64,000 nt of DNA from Streptomyces sp. PKU-EA00015 (GTDB taxonomy: Bacteria > Actinomycetota > Actinomycetes > Streptomycetales > Streptomycetaceae), in the NCBI RefSeq assembly GCF_013387495.1, contig NZ_JABZEE010000037.1, positions 62,001 through 126,000 of the forward strand. The letters are read 5' to 3'. Position numbers and translations under genes: made by a program. Under the pieces are notes generated by a model, which saw only the letters and a list, made by a program, of their open reading frames with translations, was not told the origin of the DNA and did not search any database. The stretch's first letter is position 1. Each line of letters starts with the position of its first letter. This document shows, piece by piece, positions 1 to 8,201 of the stretch.

Positions 1-798
1 CGTGAGCGGCAGCATCGGCCCGAGGACGGTCAGCCCGTACACCGTCCAGACCGCGATCACCTGCCACAGCCAGCTGCGAGCCCTGAACTCGCGCCATCCG
101 TCCGCCAGTTCCGCCATCATCGACCCGCGCCGAACCTGGTCGTCCGGCAGAGGAACCAGCCGCATCAGCGCCAGGCACACGGCGCTGACACCGAACGTCG
201 CCGCGTTCGCCCCGAAGACGGCCCCCGCGCCCGCCAGCGCGACGACCAGCCCGGCGAACGCGGGCCCGGCCATCGTCATCAGCGCCTCAATGACCCGCAG
301 GACGGCGTTCGCACGCTGGACGTCCGTCGATATCCGCGGGACCGTGCTCGCCACCCCCGGCTGGAAGAGGGCAGCGCCGACGCCGCTGACCGCGCTGAGC
401 GCGTACACCGACCACAGGGGCGGACTGCCCGCGGCGAACAGCACGGCGAGCGTCGAGGCGCCGGCGAGCCGGAGCACATCGGCGATGATCATCATGCGGC
501 GGGCCGTGAACCGGTCCGCCAGCACCCCGCCGAAGAGCACCAGAAGCGCGAACGGCCCCATCCACGAGCCCAGCGCATACCCGACGGAGGACGCGGGACG
601 ACCCGCGCCGAGCAGGCCCGCGGCGAGCGCCACGGGCACCATCCCGTCACCGAAGACGGCGACGGAACGCGCCACGAAGAAGAGCCGGAAGTTGCGGTTC
701 CACAGGCTGGGCGGTTCGGTCGCCGCTGCCCGACCGTGGGCGCCGGCCGTTGCTGGAGAGGCGGGAACCTGCCGGCCCGCCGGAATCTTTTCCGTCAC
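1..798 (-). CDS. MFS transporter, N-terminal 266 residues; 3' end beyond the left edge
   Basis: The visible protein has several hydrophobic spans and the MFS motif A loop, GGVLADRFTARR at about residues 90-101, between the second and third membrane helices. This marks a 12- or 14-helix proton-coupled exporter in the inner membrane. The start chosen is GTG at 798; the nearby ATG at 809 is in another frame and meets a stop after four codons. No convincing Shine-Dalgarno lies before it. The reading frame stays open to base 1, so the C-terminal part is missing only because the window ends. It is divergent from the 2OG-Fe dioxygenase at 996, and the shared 197-bp gap carries a nested inverted repeat. 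This suggests co-regulation, with the exporter perhaps moving the dioxygenase product. The substrate cannot be told. Confidence 0.85.
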   Translation of the reverse strand, partial: MTEKIPAGRQVPASPATAGAHGRAAATEPPSLWNRNFRLFFVARSVAVFGDGMVPVALAAGLLGAGRPASSVGYALGSWMGPFALLVLFGGVLADRFTARRMMIIADVLRLAGASTLAVLFAAGSPPLWSVYALSAVSGVGAALFQPGVASTVPRISTDVQRANAVLRVIEALMTMAGPAFAGLVVALAGAGAVFGANAATFGVSAVCLALMRLVPLPDDQVRRGSMMAELADGWREFRARSWLWQVIAVWTVYGLTVLGPMLPLT

Positions 799-836
799 GG
801 ATGTGACATGTATCAGCCGAGAGGTCTGGACCACCA

Positions 837-888
837 GGGGTTTTCGCGGTCCCGGGGCAAGCGCTTGCGCGGAAGCCGCGCGAACCCC
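837..888. promoter_or_regulatory. 52-bp nested inverted repeat in a divergent promoter region
   Basis: Three concentric paired segments share one centre at 862.5. The outer arms pair GGGGTT (837-842) with AACCCC (883-888) and CGCGG (845-849) with CCGCG (876-880). The core GCAAGCGCTTGC (857-868) is a perfect 12-bp palindrome of the kind bound by LacI-family repressors. It lies 39 bp upstream of the exporter start and 107 bp upstream of the dioxygenase start. It could be a double-dyad operator or a hairpin; no LacI gene is adjacent in the window. Confidence 0.6.
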
Positions 889-995
889 CGGCCACCGGAG
901 CCGCGTGCACGGCGGCTGGTTGGAGCACGGGGACGGGGGAACCCGGGGGACCCGGGGACGGGAAGCCCAGCGCGCTCAGGAAGGCGGTCGGACCC

Positions 996-1775
996 ATGGA
1001 ACCCCACCTCGACACCCGAGGCCCCGCGGTGGACACCGACCGCACCGGCGGCAGCACCCCCGCGGTCGACGACGCGCGTGCCGCGCTGGCGTCGACCGGC
1101 GTGTGCTTCATGCCCCCGGAAACGGTGCTCGCGTCGCTCGGCGCCGACGGGCCCCGCCGGCCCGAGTGGGCCGCGTTCGCCGCCCACTGGGAGGACCTGG
1201 CGGAGGACCCGTACGCGGCACAGCGCGGTACGCGCAGGCTGCGCCGCTACGGCCACTTCGCGTGGGATTCCGCCACCGGCTGCGTGCGGATGCTCCCGCA
1301 CGAGGTGTTCGTGCAGCCGGACCACACGAACCCGCTCTACGACGCGGTCGACCGCCACTTCGAGCCCCTGACCCGCGCGTTCGCCGACGACCCCGTCCTG
1401 CGGTCCCTTCTCGGCCTGCTGGGGCGCATGGCGCGGGCGCTGGACGGGGCCGGGGAGTGGAGCGTCAAGGTCCATCCGTTCCGCGTGGTCGCGACGGCCG
1501 ACGGCGCGGGGGAACCGACCCCCGAGGGACGCCACCGCGACGGCGTCACCCTGGTGTCCTCGCTGCTCGTGGCACGGAACAACGTCTCGGGCGGGGAGAG
1601 CACCGTCTTCACACCGGAGGGACGTCAGCTGCTGTCGACGACGCTGCGCGACCCCGGAAGCCTCCTGCTCAACGACGACCGCGCCACACTCCACGGAGTG
1701 TCCGCCGTCCGTCCGGTCGACCCCGCGCGCCCGGCGCACCGCGACGTCCTGGTCACCACCTTCACCGCCGCCTGA
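996..1775 (+). CDS. 2OG-Fe(II) dioxygenase (BsmA / L-isoleucine hydroxylase family)
   Basis: This 259-residue protein matches the small 2OG-Fe dioxygenase family that includes L-isoleucine-4-hydroxylase and BsmA. The iron triad is visible: H180 and D182 in EGRHRDG, and H233 in TLHGVSAV, with arginine 239 a few residues further on as a possible 2-oxoglutarate ligand. Family members hydroxylate free amino acids in the cytosol using oxygen and 2-oxoglutarate. The start ATG at 996 has AGGAAGG about 10 nt upstream. Its last 14 bases overlap tail-to-tail with the ligase gene on the other strand. The divergent MFS exporter suggests the product is exported or that the amino acid is sensed. The exact substrate is unknown. 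Confidence 0.85.
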   Translation: MEPHLDTRGPAVDTDRTGGSTPAVDDARAALASTGVCFMPPETVLASLGADGPRRPEWAAFAAHWEDLAEDPYAAQRGTRRLRRYGHFAWDSATGCVRMLPHEVFVQPDHTNPLYDAVDRHFEPLTRAFADDPVLRSLLGLLGRMARALDGAGEWSVKVHPFRVVATADGAGEPTPEGRHRDGVTLVSSLLVARNNVSGGESTVFTPEGRQLLSTTLRDPGSLLLNDDRATLHGVSAVRPVDPARPAHRDVLVTTFTAA

Positions 1776-2910
1776 CGGCATCGGCATCGGCCTCGGACCC
1801 GGACCCGGCGAGGAGGCCGTCCACGACATCCGTCAGCCGGGAGCGCCGTTCCCACAGGGCACGCTGCCTGCGCGCCCCGCACCCGCGCGCGGCCAGCCGC
1901 CCGACGAACGCCGTCACCCGCTGCAGATCCCCGCACTCCTCCAGCACCTCCCGCACCTGCCCCACCAGACGGGCCGCCTGGGCCTCGAACGGCACCACCT
2001 CCTCGGTGGTCCCGTCCAGGCCCGCACCCTCCCAGCCGTCCCGCGCCGCCCGCCAGTACGAGGCGCGCAGCAGCTCACCGCAGGTGCGCGGGCCCGGATC
2101 GCCCTGCCGGACGAGAGTCACCGAACGCACCACGAGCGCCCGTACGAGTGCGGCGAGAGCCGCGGTGTCCGCCGCGTCGGCCGGAACGTCCATGACGCGG
2201 ACCTCCAGCGTCGGCACGCGGGGGTTGGGCCGCAGGTCCCAGAACGGGTTGTTCGCGTCGAGCATCGCCTCGGACGCCTCCAGGGCTGCCGTCAGCCGCT
2301 CGTAGCGCGCCAGCGAGTCGGCGTACGGCGGCGCGCCCAGCGCGGGGAAGCCGAGCCGCACGACGGTGCGCCAGCTCGCGTAGCCCGTGTCGCGGCCGTG
2401 GAAGAACGGCGAGTTGGCGCTCATGGCCACCAGCAGCGGCAGCCAGGGCCGCACATGGTTGCCCGCCAGGACCGCGGTCTCCCGCTCCGGCACGTGGACG
2501 TGCACATGGGCGGAGCAGACGGTGAAGTCGTCGAGCATGACGCCGAACTGCCGCACTCCGGCCCGGTAGCGCGGGTGGTCGCCCACCACCCGGGCCCCGG
2601 GACCGCCGATGACGGGCGTGCCGCTCGCGCACAGCCCCAGACCCTCGGCGCGGGCGGCAACGGCCGCCGCCGCCCGTACGGACTCCAGCGCCCGGTGCAC
2701 CGCCCCGGCGTCGGCGCACGGCGGGGTGCGCACCTCGATCTGGCTCTCGTGGAACTCGCCCGCCACCAGGTCACCGGCCGTTGGCCGGGCACGTGCCACG
2801 ACGCGGGACCCGGCCGGTTCCAGCGCCCTGCTGTCCGCCCGTACGACGAAGAACTCCTCCTCGACCCCGACGGTCGGCATCCGGCCGTCGCCGGACACCG
2901 GCTCGGGCAT
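1762..2910 (-). CDS. YbdK-family carboxylate-amine ligase (GCS2 type)
   Basis: A 382-residue member of the glutamate-cysteine ligase 2 (YbdK) family of ATP-dependent ligases that join a carboxylate to an amine, often described as weak gamma-glutamylcysteine synthetases. The signature GVEEEFF lies at about residues 15-21, followed by the histidine-rich AHVHVHVPE segment and ANSPFFHGRDTGYASWR, both conserved across the family. The length fits the usual 370-380 residues. The start ATG at 2910 is chosen over the ATG at 2880 because GGAGG sits 8 nt before it. It lies 71 bp downstream of the antiporter gene on the same strand. A paralogue begins at 63487. The true substrates in mycothiol-producing bacteria are not known. 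Confidence 0.88.
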   Translation of the reverse strand: MPEPVSGDGRMPTVGVEEEFFVVRADSRALEPAGSRVVARARPTAGDLVAGEFHESQIEVRTPPCADAGAVHRALESVRAAAAVAARAEGLGLCASGTPVIGGPGARVVGDHPRYRAGVRQFGVMLDDFTVCSAHVHVHVPERETAVLAGNHVRPWLPLLVAMSANSPFFHGRDTGYASWRTVVRLGFPALGAPPYADSLARYERLTAALEASEAMLDANNPFWDLRPNPRVPTLEVRVMDVPADAADTAALAALVRALVVRSVTLVRQGDPGPRTCGELLRASYWRAARDGWEGAGLDGTTEEVVPFEAQAARLVGQVREVLEECGDLQRVTAFVGRLAARGCGARRQRALWERRSRLTDVVDGLLAGSGSEADADAVRRR

Positions 2911-2981
2911 GACCACCACCTCCGCACGGCCGGGTACCCCCGCGAACCGGCTCGATGTCCGCGAGCGCCTGCGGCCGGCGG

Positions 2982-4259
2982 TCACGGCGGTTCCCCGGAC
3001 CTGCGGCGCAGGCGGTCCAGGCGGGTGATGACCGGGGTGGCCGCGGCGCCGTGGACCATCACGGACGTCAGGACGGTGAACGCCACCACCGCCCACAACT
3101 GCTCGGCGCGGCCCGCGAAGCCGTCGTGGCCGAGGGCGTACGCGAGGTAGAACAGCGAGCCGATGCCCCGGATGCCGAACAGCGACGTGACCAGCCGCTC
3201 CCGGGGGCCGGCCGGGTGCCCGATCTGGGCGACCCAGCCCGTGACGGGGCGGACGACCAGGAGGAGCAGACCCGACAGGAGCGCCCCTTGCCAGGTGAGG
3301 GCCGCGAGCCCGCCGGTGGCGAGGAAACCGCCCAGCAGGAACAGCAGAACCGCGGTCAGCAGCCGCTCGATCTGCTCGGTGAACTCGTGGAGGACCTTGT
3401 GGTAGCCGTGGCTGCGCTCGGCCGCACGGATCGTGCAGGCGGTGACGAACACGGCGAAGAACCCGTAGCCCTGCAGCAGCTCGGCGATGCCGTAGGACAC
3501 GAACGTGGCGCCCAGGGCGACGAAGCCCTCCATGTGTTCCGACAGCCGCAGCGCCGACGCCTTGGCGCGGAAGAACATCCGGCCGAGGAGGCGGCCGGTC
3601 ACCAGACCGGTCGCCAGTCCCACGGCTCCCCGGCCCAGGACGTCCGTCAGCAGCCAGCCGCCCAGCCAGTTTGCCGACCAGCCGGAGCCCGCCGTCGCGG
3701 CGAGGGCCAGAGCGGCGAGGACGAAGGGGAACGCCAGCCCGTCGTTGAGTCCCGCCTCGCTGGTCAGGGTGAAGCGCACCTCGTCCTCGTCCTGCTCGGC
3801 GTCCGTCGGCTCCCCGACCCGTACCTCCGCGGCCAGTACAGGGTCGGTGGGCGCCAGCACGGCCGCCAGCAGCAGGGCAGCGGCCGGCGGCCAGCCCAGC
3901 AGCCACGCCGCGGTCGCCGCCGTCGCCGCCACGGTGAGCGGCAGGGTGATCCCCAGCAGACGCCATGTTCCCGCCCACGCCCGCAGCCGGACCGGCCGGT
4001 TGATCGCGAGGCCCGCACCCATCAGGGACACGATCACGCACACCTCGGTCACGTGCTCGACCCACAGCCGGTCGCGCACCGGGTCCACGGTCGGCAGCGG
4101 GAAGGGCAGCACCGCCACGAGCACCCCGGCGGCCAGGAACACCATGGGCATCGACAGCGGTCGCCTGAACACGATCCGCGGCACCACGGCGGCGGCCAGC
4201 GCGCCGATTCCCAAGGCCGCGTAGACGGCGTCCGAGAGCATCATCCCGGCCATCCTCAC
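2982..4259 (-). CDS. Cation:proton antiporter, CPA1 (NhaP/Nhe) type
   Basis: This 425-residue polytopic membrane protein has about 11-12 hydrophobic segments. The CPA1 landmarks are present: APTDPVLAAEV with the TDP triplet at 138-140 and SEAGLNDGLAFPF with the Asn-Asp pair at 172-173, which forms the ion site. It should exchange Na+ or K+ for protons at the plasma membrane. An acidic stretch (EQDEDE, about 155-160) lies in the loop between these two motifs. The longest start is GTG at 4259; ATG codons at 4253, 4244 and 4241 are alternatives and no strong ribosome site decides between them. It is probably cotranscribed with the downstream ligase gene and is divergent from the NDH-2 gene. Confidence 0.9.
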   Translation of the reverse strand: MRMAGMMLSDAVYAALGIGALAAAVVPRIVFRRPLSMPMVFLAAGVLVAVLPFPLPTVDPVRDRLWVEHVTEVCVIVSLMGAGLAINRPVRLRAWAGTWRLLGITLPLTVAATAATAAWLLGWPPAAALLLAAVLAPTDPVLAAEVRVGEPTDAEQDEDEVRFTLTSEAGLNDGLAFPFVLAALALAATAGSGWSANWLGGWLLTDVLGRGAVGLATGLVTGRLLGRMFFRAKASALRLSEHMEGFVALGATFVSYGIAELLQGYGFFAVFVTACTIRAAERSHGYHKVLHEFTEQIERLLTAVLLFLLGGFLATGGLAALTWQGALLSGLLLLVVRPVTGWVAQIGHPAGPRERLVTSLFGIRGIGSLFYLAYALGHDGFAGRAEQLWAVVAFTVLTSVMVHGAAATPVITRLDRLRRRSGEPP

Positions 4260-4504
4260 TCACCGCTGTCGACCCGGCAGGTCAGGCGCGTACCCCGCAC
4301 ACGCCCTCGCACGCGTCCGGCGGACGCGGGGCCGGTCCCGTGCATGGAGGCCGGGCCTCCGGGTAACCGGGCTTGGCGGGCGGCGGGTGCGTCGGGGCGG
4401 GAGAACGCCGTGCTGCCGGCTCGTCCCGCGACTGCGCAAACCGCCTGGGCGGCAGGACAGGCCCCGAAGGCGGGAGACCCGCCGACTCGGAAGGGACGGA
4501 CACC

Positions 4505-5866
4505 GTGGCACGACCGACGATTCTCGTGGTGGGCGCCGGATTCGCAGGAGTGGAGTGCGTACGCCGACTGGAACGTGAACTGTCCGCCGCCGAGGCGGAG
4601 ATCCTGCTGGCCACACCGTTCTCGTACCAGCTCTACCTGCCCCTGCTGCCCCAGGTGGCGGCCGGCGTGCTCACCCCCCAGTCGGTCGCCCTCTCCCTGC
4701 GGCGCAGCCGCAGGCACCGGACCCGGATCATCCCCGGCGGAGCGATCGGCGTCGACACCGCGGCGAAGGTGTGCGTCCTGCGGAAGATCACGGGCGAAAC
4801 GGTGGTCCAGAGGTACGACCGGCTCGTCCTGGCCCCCGGCAGCATCACCCGGACCTTCGACATCCCCGGCCTCCTCGAGCACGCGCGCGGCATGAAGACG
4901 CTGGCCGAGGCCGCCTACATCCGCGACCACGTCATCGCGCAGCTCGACCTGGCCGACGCGAGCCAGGACGAGGCGGAACGGACGTCCCGGCTCCAGTTCG
5001 TGGTGGTCGGCGGCGGATACGCCGGCACCGAGACGGCCGCGTGCCTGCAGCGCCTCACCCACCACGCCGTGAGGCGGTACCCGCGCCTCGACCCCCGGCA
5101 GATCAAGTGGCACCTCGTCGACATCGCGCCCAAACTGATGCCCGAACTCGGCGACCGCCTCGGCCTCGTCGCCCTGGACATCCTGCGCAAACGCGGGATC
5201 GAGGTGTCGCTCGGAGTGTCGGTCGCCGAGGCCGGGCCCGAGAAGGTGACCCTCACCGACGGCCGCGTCCTGCCGAGCCGCACGCTCATCTGGACGGCCG
5301 GCGTCGCGGCGAGCCCACTGGTCGGCACGCTGGACGCGGAGACGGTCCGCGGCCGTCTGGTCGTGACCCCCGAGATGACCGTCCCGGGCGCCGACGGCGT
5401 GTTCGCCCTCGGCGACGCCGCGGCGGTGCCGGACCTGGCCAAGGGTGACGGAGCCGTATGCCCGCCCACCGCCCAGCACGCCCTGCGCCAGGGACGCAAG
5501 GTCGCGGGCAATGTCATCGCCTCGCTGCGCGGGCGGCAGTTGCAGCCGTACGCGCACAAGGACCTGGGGCTGGTGGTCGACCTGGGCGGCAAGGACGCCG
5601 TGTCCAAGCCCCTCGGCATCGAACTGCGCGGCCTGCCCGCACAGGCCGTGGCGCGCGGCTACCACTGGTCCGCGTTGCGGACCAACGTCGCCAGGATCCG
5701 TGTCATGACCAACTGGATGCTCAACGCCGTCGCGGGCGACGACTTCGTGCGCACCGGCTTCCAGGCGCAGAAGGCCGGAACGCTGCGGGAGTTCGAGTAC
5801 AGCGACGCCTACCTGACGCCGGAACAGATTCGCGAGCACACGGCCTCGCTGCGCGCCCGCACCTGA
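4505..5866 (+). CDS. NAD(P)/FAD-dependent oxidoreductase, type II NADH dehydrogenase-like
   Basis: A 453-residue two-Rossmann flavoprotein. The FAD-binding GAGFAG is at about 10-15, a second dinucleotide motif GGGYAGTE at about 170, and the terminal FAD contact GVFALGDAAAV about 300. The family oxidises NADH and passes electrons to quinone at the inner face of the membrane without pumping protons. The C-terminal part keeps the amphipathic region typical of NDH-2. The start GTG at 4505 is preceded by AAGGGA at 8 nt; an upstream in-frame ATG at 4373 would add an unlikely low-complexity extension. It is divergent from the antiporter. A soluble pyridine-nucleotide oxidoreductase is the main alternative. 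Confidence 0.87.
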   Translation: MARPTILVVGAGFAGVECVRRLERELSAAEAEILLATPFSYQLYLPLLPQVAAGVLTPQSVALSLRRSRRHRTRIIPGGAIGVDTAAKVCVLRKITGETVVQRYDRLVLAPGSITRTFDIPGLLEHARGMKTLAEAAYIRDHVIAQLDLADASQDEAERTSRLQFVVVGGGYAGTETAACLQRLTHHAVRRYPRLDPRQIKWHLVDIAPKLMPELGDRLGLVALDILRKRGIEVSLGVSVAEAGPEKVTLTDGRVLPSRTLIWTAGVAASPLVGTLDAETVRGRLVVTPEMTVPGADGVFALGDAAAVPDLAKGDGAVCPPTAQHALRQGRKVAGNVIASLRGRQLQPYAHKDLGLVVDLGGKDAVSKPLGIELRGLPAQAVARGYHWSALRTNVARIRVMTNWMLNAVAGDDFVRTGFQAQKAGTLREFEYSDAYLTPEQIREHTASLRART

Positions 5867-6058
5867 TCCCCTCCGTGGCCGCCGGATACCGCTGCCTGTC
5901 CTTACCGGCGCGACCGGGCCGAGCGGTGCGACCGGTCCCTTCCGTCGGTGCCCCGGGCGCGCCGGGCCGGCTGCGGCCCGCCGGCCCGATGGCAGATCTC
6001 GGCCGAGCGAGCCGGGATCGGCCGTGTCCTCCGGTGGGTCCCGGCAGTTGAAAGGGGC

Positions 6059-6262
6059 ATGAAGAAGCGCAGCATCCTTGCCGTCATGTCTCTCGCCACC
6101 GGCGCCGTGATCGCCGCCGTCAGCCCGCCGCCCGCCGCCCAGGCGGACGCCCTGGACGGGGCGCTGACCGCCCCCGACGCTCTCAGCAGCGCCGACGCCC
6201 TCATCAGCGACGCCGACAGCGACGCCCGGGCGGCCCTGGACGGCACGGCCGACCAGGTCTGA
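6059..6262 (+). CDS. Small secreted Ala/Asp-rich peptide precursor, function unknown
   Basis: A 67-residue product with a clean Sec signal: MKKRS, a hydrophobic core, then a likely cut after AQA near residue 30. The mature part of about 37 residues is rich in alanine and aspartate and repeats a DAL motif (DALDGAL, DALSSADAL). It has no cysteine and no recognised domain. AAAGGGG lies immediately before the ATG, so the ribosome site is close. A strong hairpin terminator follows 30 bp after the stop, which supports a real transcription unit. It stands alone between the NDH-2 gene and the convergent phosphoesterase gene. Acidic repeats could bind cations, but this is only inference. Confidence 0.6.
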   Translation: MKKRSILAVMSLATGAVIAAVSPPPAAQADALDGALTAPDALSSADALISDADSDARAALDGTADQV

Positions 6263-6292
6263 GAACGCCCAGGACACCCCGTACACGTCGGA

Positions 6293-6322
6293 CGCCCGGT
6301 CTCCTCACGAGGAGACCGGGCG
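6293..6322. terminator. Hairpin terminator, 13-bp perfect stem
   Basis: CGCCCGGTCTCCT (6293-6305) pairs perfectly with AGGAGACCGGGCG (6310-6322) around the loop CACG. It lies between the small secreted peptide gene and the convergent phosphoesterase gene, so it can serve both strands. Confidence 0.85.
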
Positions 6323-6344
6323 CCGTGTGTTCGCCGCGCCCGCC

Positions 6345-6974
6345 TCAGCGCTCCGACGGTCCGTCCGCCGCGGCGTCGGCCGCCACCCCCTTGAGGGTGC
6401 GGCCGGTGCGGGCGGACCTCGCCCGTCGCGGCTGCGCCCCATGGTGCGAGGACGCGTGCCGGTCGTTCTTCTTCACCAGCAGCCAGGTCTCGTGCTGCCC
6501 GTCCCCGCCGGGCCGGGTCCGGGTCAGCGCGTACCCGCCGCGGAGCTTGCCGCCGTGCAGGCAGAACGAGGCGTGACCGTCGCGCAGGGCGTCCGCGAAC
6601 GGGATCTCGCGCCCGCGCCGGTCGGTGGCGAGGCCGTGATACGTGCCCTCGTCCCAGATGATCACGGTGCCACCGCCGTACTCGCCCTCCGCGATCACCC
6701 CCTCGAAGTCCGCGTAGTCGAGCGGATGGTCCTCGGTCGGCATCGCCAGGCGCTTGTCGTGCGGGTCGGCGGACGGGCCCTTCGGCACGGCCCAGCTCCT
6801 GAGAACCCCGTCCACTTCGAGCCGGAAGTCGAAGTGCATGGCGGTGGCGTCGTGGATCTGCACCACGAACGAGGGCTCGGGCCGTCCGCCGGGCCCGGTG
6901 CTCCCCTTGGGCTCAGCCGTTCTGCGGAAGTCGCGTTTGCGGTGGTACTCCGCCAGCGCGTCTGTCGAGGGCAT
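6345..6974 (-). CDS. Stand-alone LigD-type 3'-phosphoesterase domain protein
   Basis: This 209-residue protein is the phosphoesterase module of bacterial DNA ligase D without ligase or polymerase domains. That module trims 3' phosphates and ribonucleotides from DNA ends during non-homologous end joining. The metal-site residues are recognisable: H41 and H47 with D49 in QIHDATAMHFDF, and H83 in TEDHPLDYADFEG, followed by the EGEYGGG turn. The C-terminal 30 residues are basic and low in complexity. The start ATG at 6974 has GGAGG with a 5-nt spacer. Actinobacteria often encode LigD parts as separate genes; no Ku or ligase gene is in this window. Confidence 0.9.
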   Translation of the reverse strand: MPSTDALAEYHRKRDFRRTAEPKGSTGPGGRPEPSFVVQIHDATAMHFDFRLEVDGVLRSWAVPKGPSADPHDKRLAMPTEDHPLDYADFEGVIAEGEYGGGTVIIWDEGTYHGLATDRRGREIPFADALRDGHASFCLHGGKLRGGYALTRTRPGGDGQHETWLLVKKNDRHASSHHGAQPRRARSARTGRTLKGVAADAAADGPSER

Positions 6975-7128
6975 GGGGACCTCCTTCGTGTCCGGCCACG
7001 GCTCCCGACCCCGGGGTACCCGGCGCCAGCCCGCGTAAGCGTCCGCCAGGTCCGGCGCCGCCGGGCGGGGCGGCGCGGACCGGTGTCGCGGTATCACCGG
7101 CGCACCGGCTTCCCCGGGCCCGGGCGCC

Positions 7129-7974
7129 TCAGCCGAGCTTGCGCGCGGTCATCAGCAGGTACTCCCAGTCCATGGCCGTCGGCGCGGTCTCGTCCGTGTC
7201 GCTCGCACGGCGCGCCAAAGACGCGAGTTCCCGGTCGAGCGCGGCGACGCGATCGGGGTCCTCGGCGATGTTGCGGTACGTGGCGATGGTGGGGCCGTAG
7301 TTCGCCTTGAAGTAGTCGCGGAAGGCCTCCGGCGACTCGAACCGGTCCACCCGTACCGTCTGCAGGCGGGCGTCGACATCGGTCACCCGGTCGGCGAACA
7401 GCGCCCTGACGTGCTGCTCCTGGCCCCACAGCGGCGGAGGCCGGGCACCGGGCGGAGGCGGTGGCGCATACGGTTTCATCGTCGCGAACATGCGCCCGAC
7501 GAAACCCTCGGGCGTCCAGTTGACCAGGCCGATCGTGCCGCCCGGCCGGCACACCCGCAGCAGCTCGTCCGCGGCGGCCTGGTGATGTGGGGCGAACATG
7601 ACCCCGACACAGGACATCACGACGTCGAACTCGCCGTCCCCGAACGGCAGCGCCTCGGCGTCCGCCTCGCGCCACTCCAGCTCCGCGCCCTGCTTCTCCG
7701 CCGCCTGCCGCCCGGCTTCCAGCAGCTCCGGGGTGAGGTCGCACGCCACGACATCGGCGCCGGCGAGCGCCGCGGGGATCGCGGCATTGCCCGCACCGGC
7801 CGCGACGTCGAGCACGCGCTGCCCGCCGCTCACCCCGCAGGCCCGCACCAGAAGGGGCCCCAGGTCCGGGATGAGCTCGGACGCCACGGCCGGATAGTCA
7901 CCCAGCGCCCACATCTTCCTGTGCTTGGTCTTCAGGGCGCGGTCGGCTGAGGCCGCCCCGCTCGCGTCGCTCAT
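7129..7974 (-). CDS. Class I SAM-dependent methyltransferase
   Basis: A 281-residue methyltransferase of the UbiE/COQ5-like kind. Motif I, VLDVAAGAGNAA, is at residues 54-65, the acidic strand VACDLTPELL follows, and motif IV-like FDVVMSCVGVMFAPH is near the middle. It transfers a methyl group from S-adenosylmethionine to an unidentified small molecule. The start ATG at 7974 has GAGGAG 7 nt upstream. Downstream lies the phosphoesterase and 227 bp upstream the FAD monooxygenase, all on the minus strand, but the gaps of 150-230 bp argue against a tight operon. A proline run (PPPPPG) lies mid-protein. Confidence 0.88.
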   Translation of the reverse strand: MSDASGAASADRALKTKHRKMWALGDYPAVASELIPDLGPLLVRACGVSGGQRVLDVAAGAGNAAIPAALAGADVVACDLTPELLEAGRQAAEKQGAELEWREADAEALPFGDGEFDVVMSCVGVMFAPHHQAAADELLRVCRPGGTIGLVNWTPEGFVGRMFATMKPYAPPPPPGARPPPLWGQEQHVRALFADRVTDVDARLQTVRVDRFESPEAFRDYFKANYGPTIATYRNIAEDPDRVAALDRELASLARRASDTDETAPTAMDWEYLLMTARKLG

Positions 7975-8201
7975 GACGGATCTCCTCGCAAGCCTTCTGC
8001 GCGTCCGCTCGGGACGGCCGGGTCCGGCGCGGCCACCTCCGGCGGGCCCTTCCCAGGGCGACGGCGCGCCCCGGTCTGCCGGAGGGACCTGGTCTCCTGC
8101 TTCCCATCATCCGCCGACGCCCCGGGCTCCGCCGCCCGGCCGCCGTCCCGCCCCAAGCGCGGCCCGCCGAACGGCTCGCACCCGCGGCCTGCCCGCGCGG
8201 C

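Noticed and set aside
2..2305. 767-codon open frame on the plus strand
   Set aside because: It is antisense to the MFS gene and the ligase gene and crosses the dioxygenase gene; its composition is Arg/Ser/Pro-rich shadow sequence with no domain.
1762..4263. 833-codon minus-strand frame
   Set aside because: Only the last 382 codons encode the ligase; the first part is a shadow of the antiporter gene in another frame.
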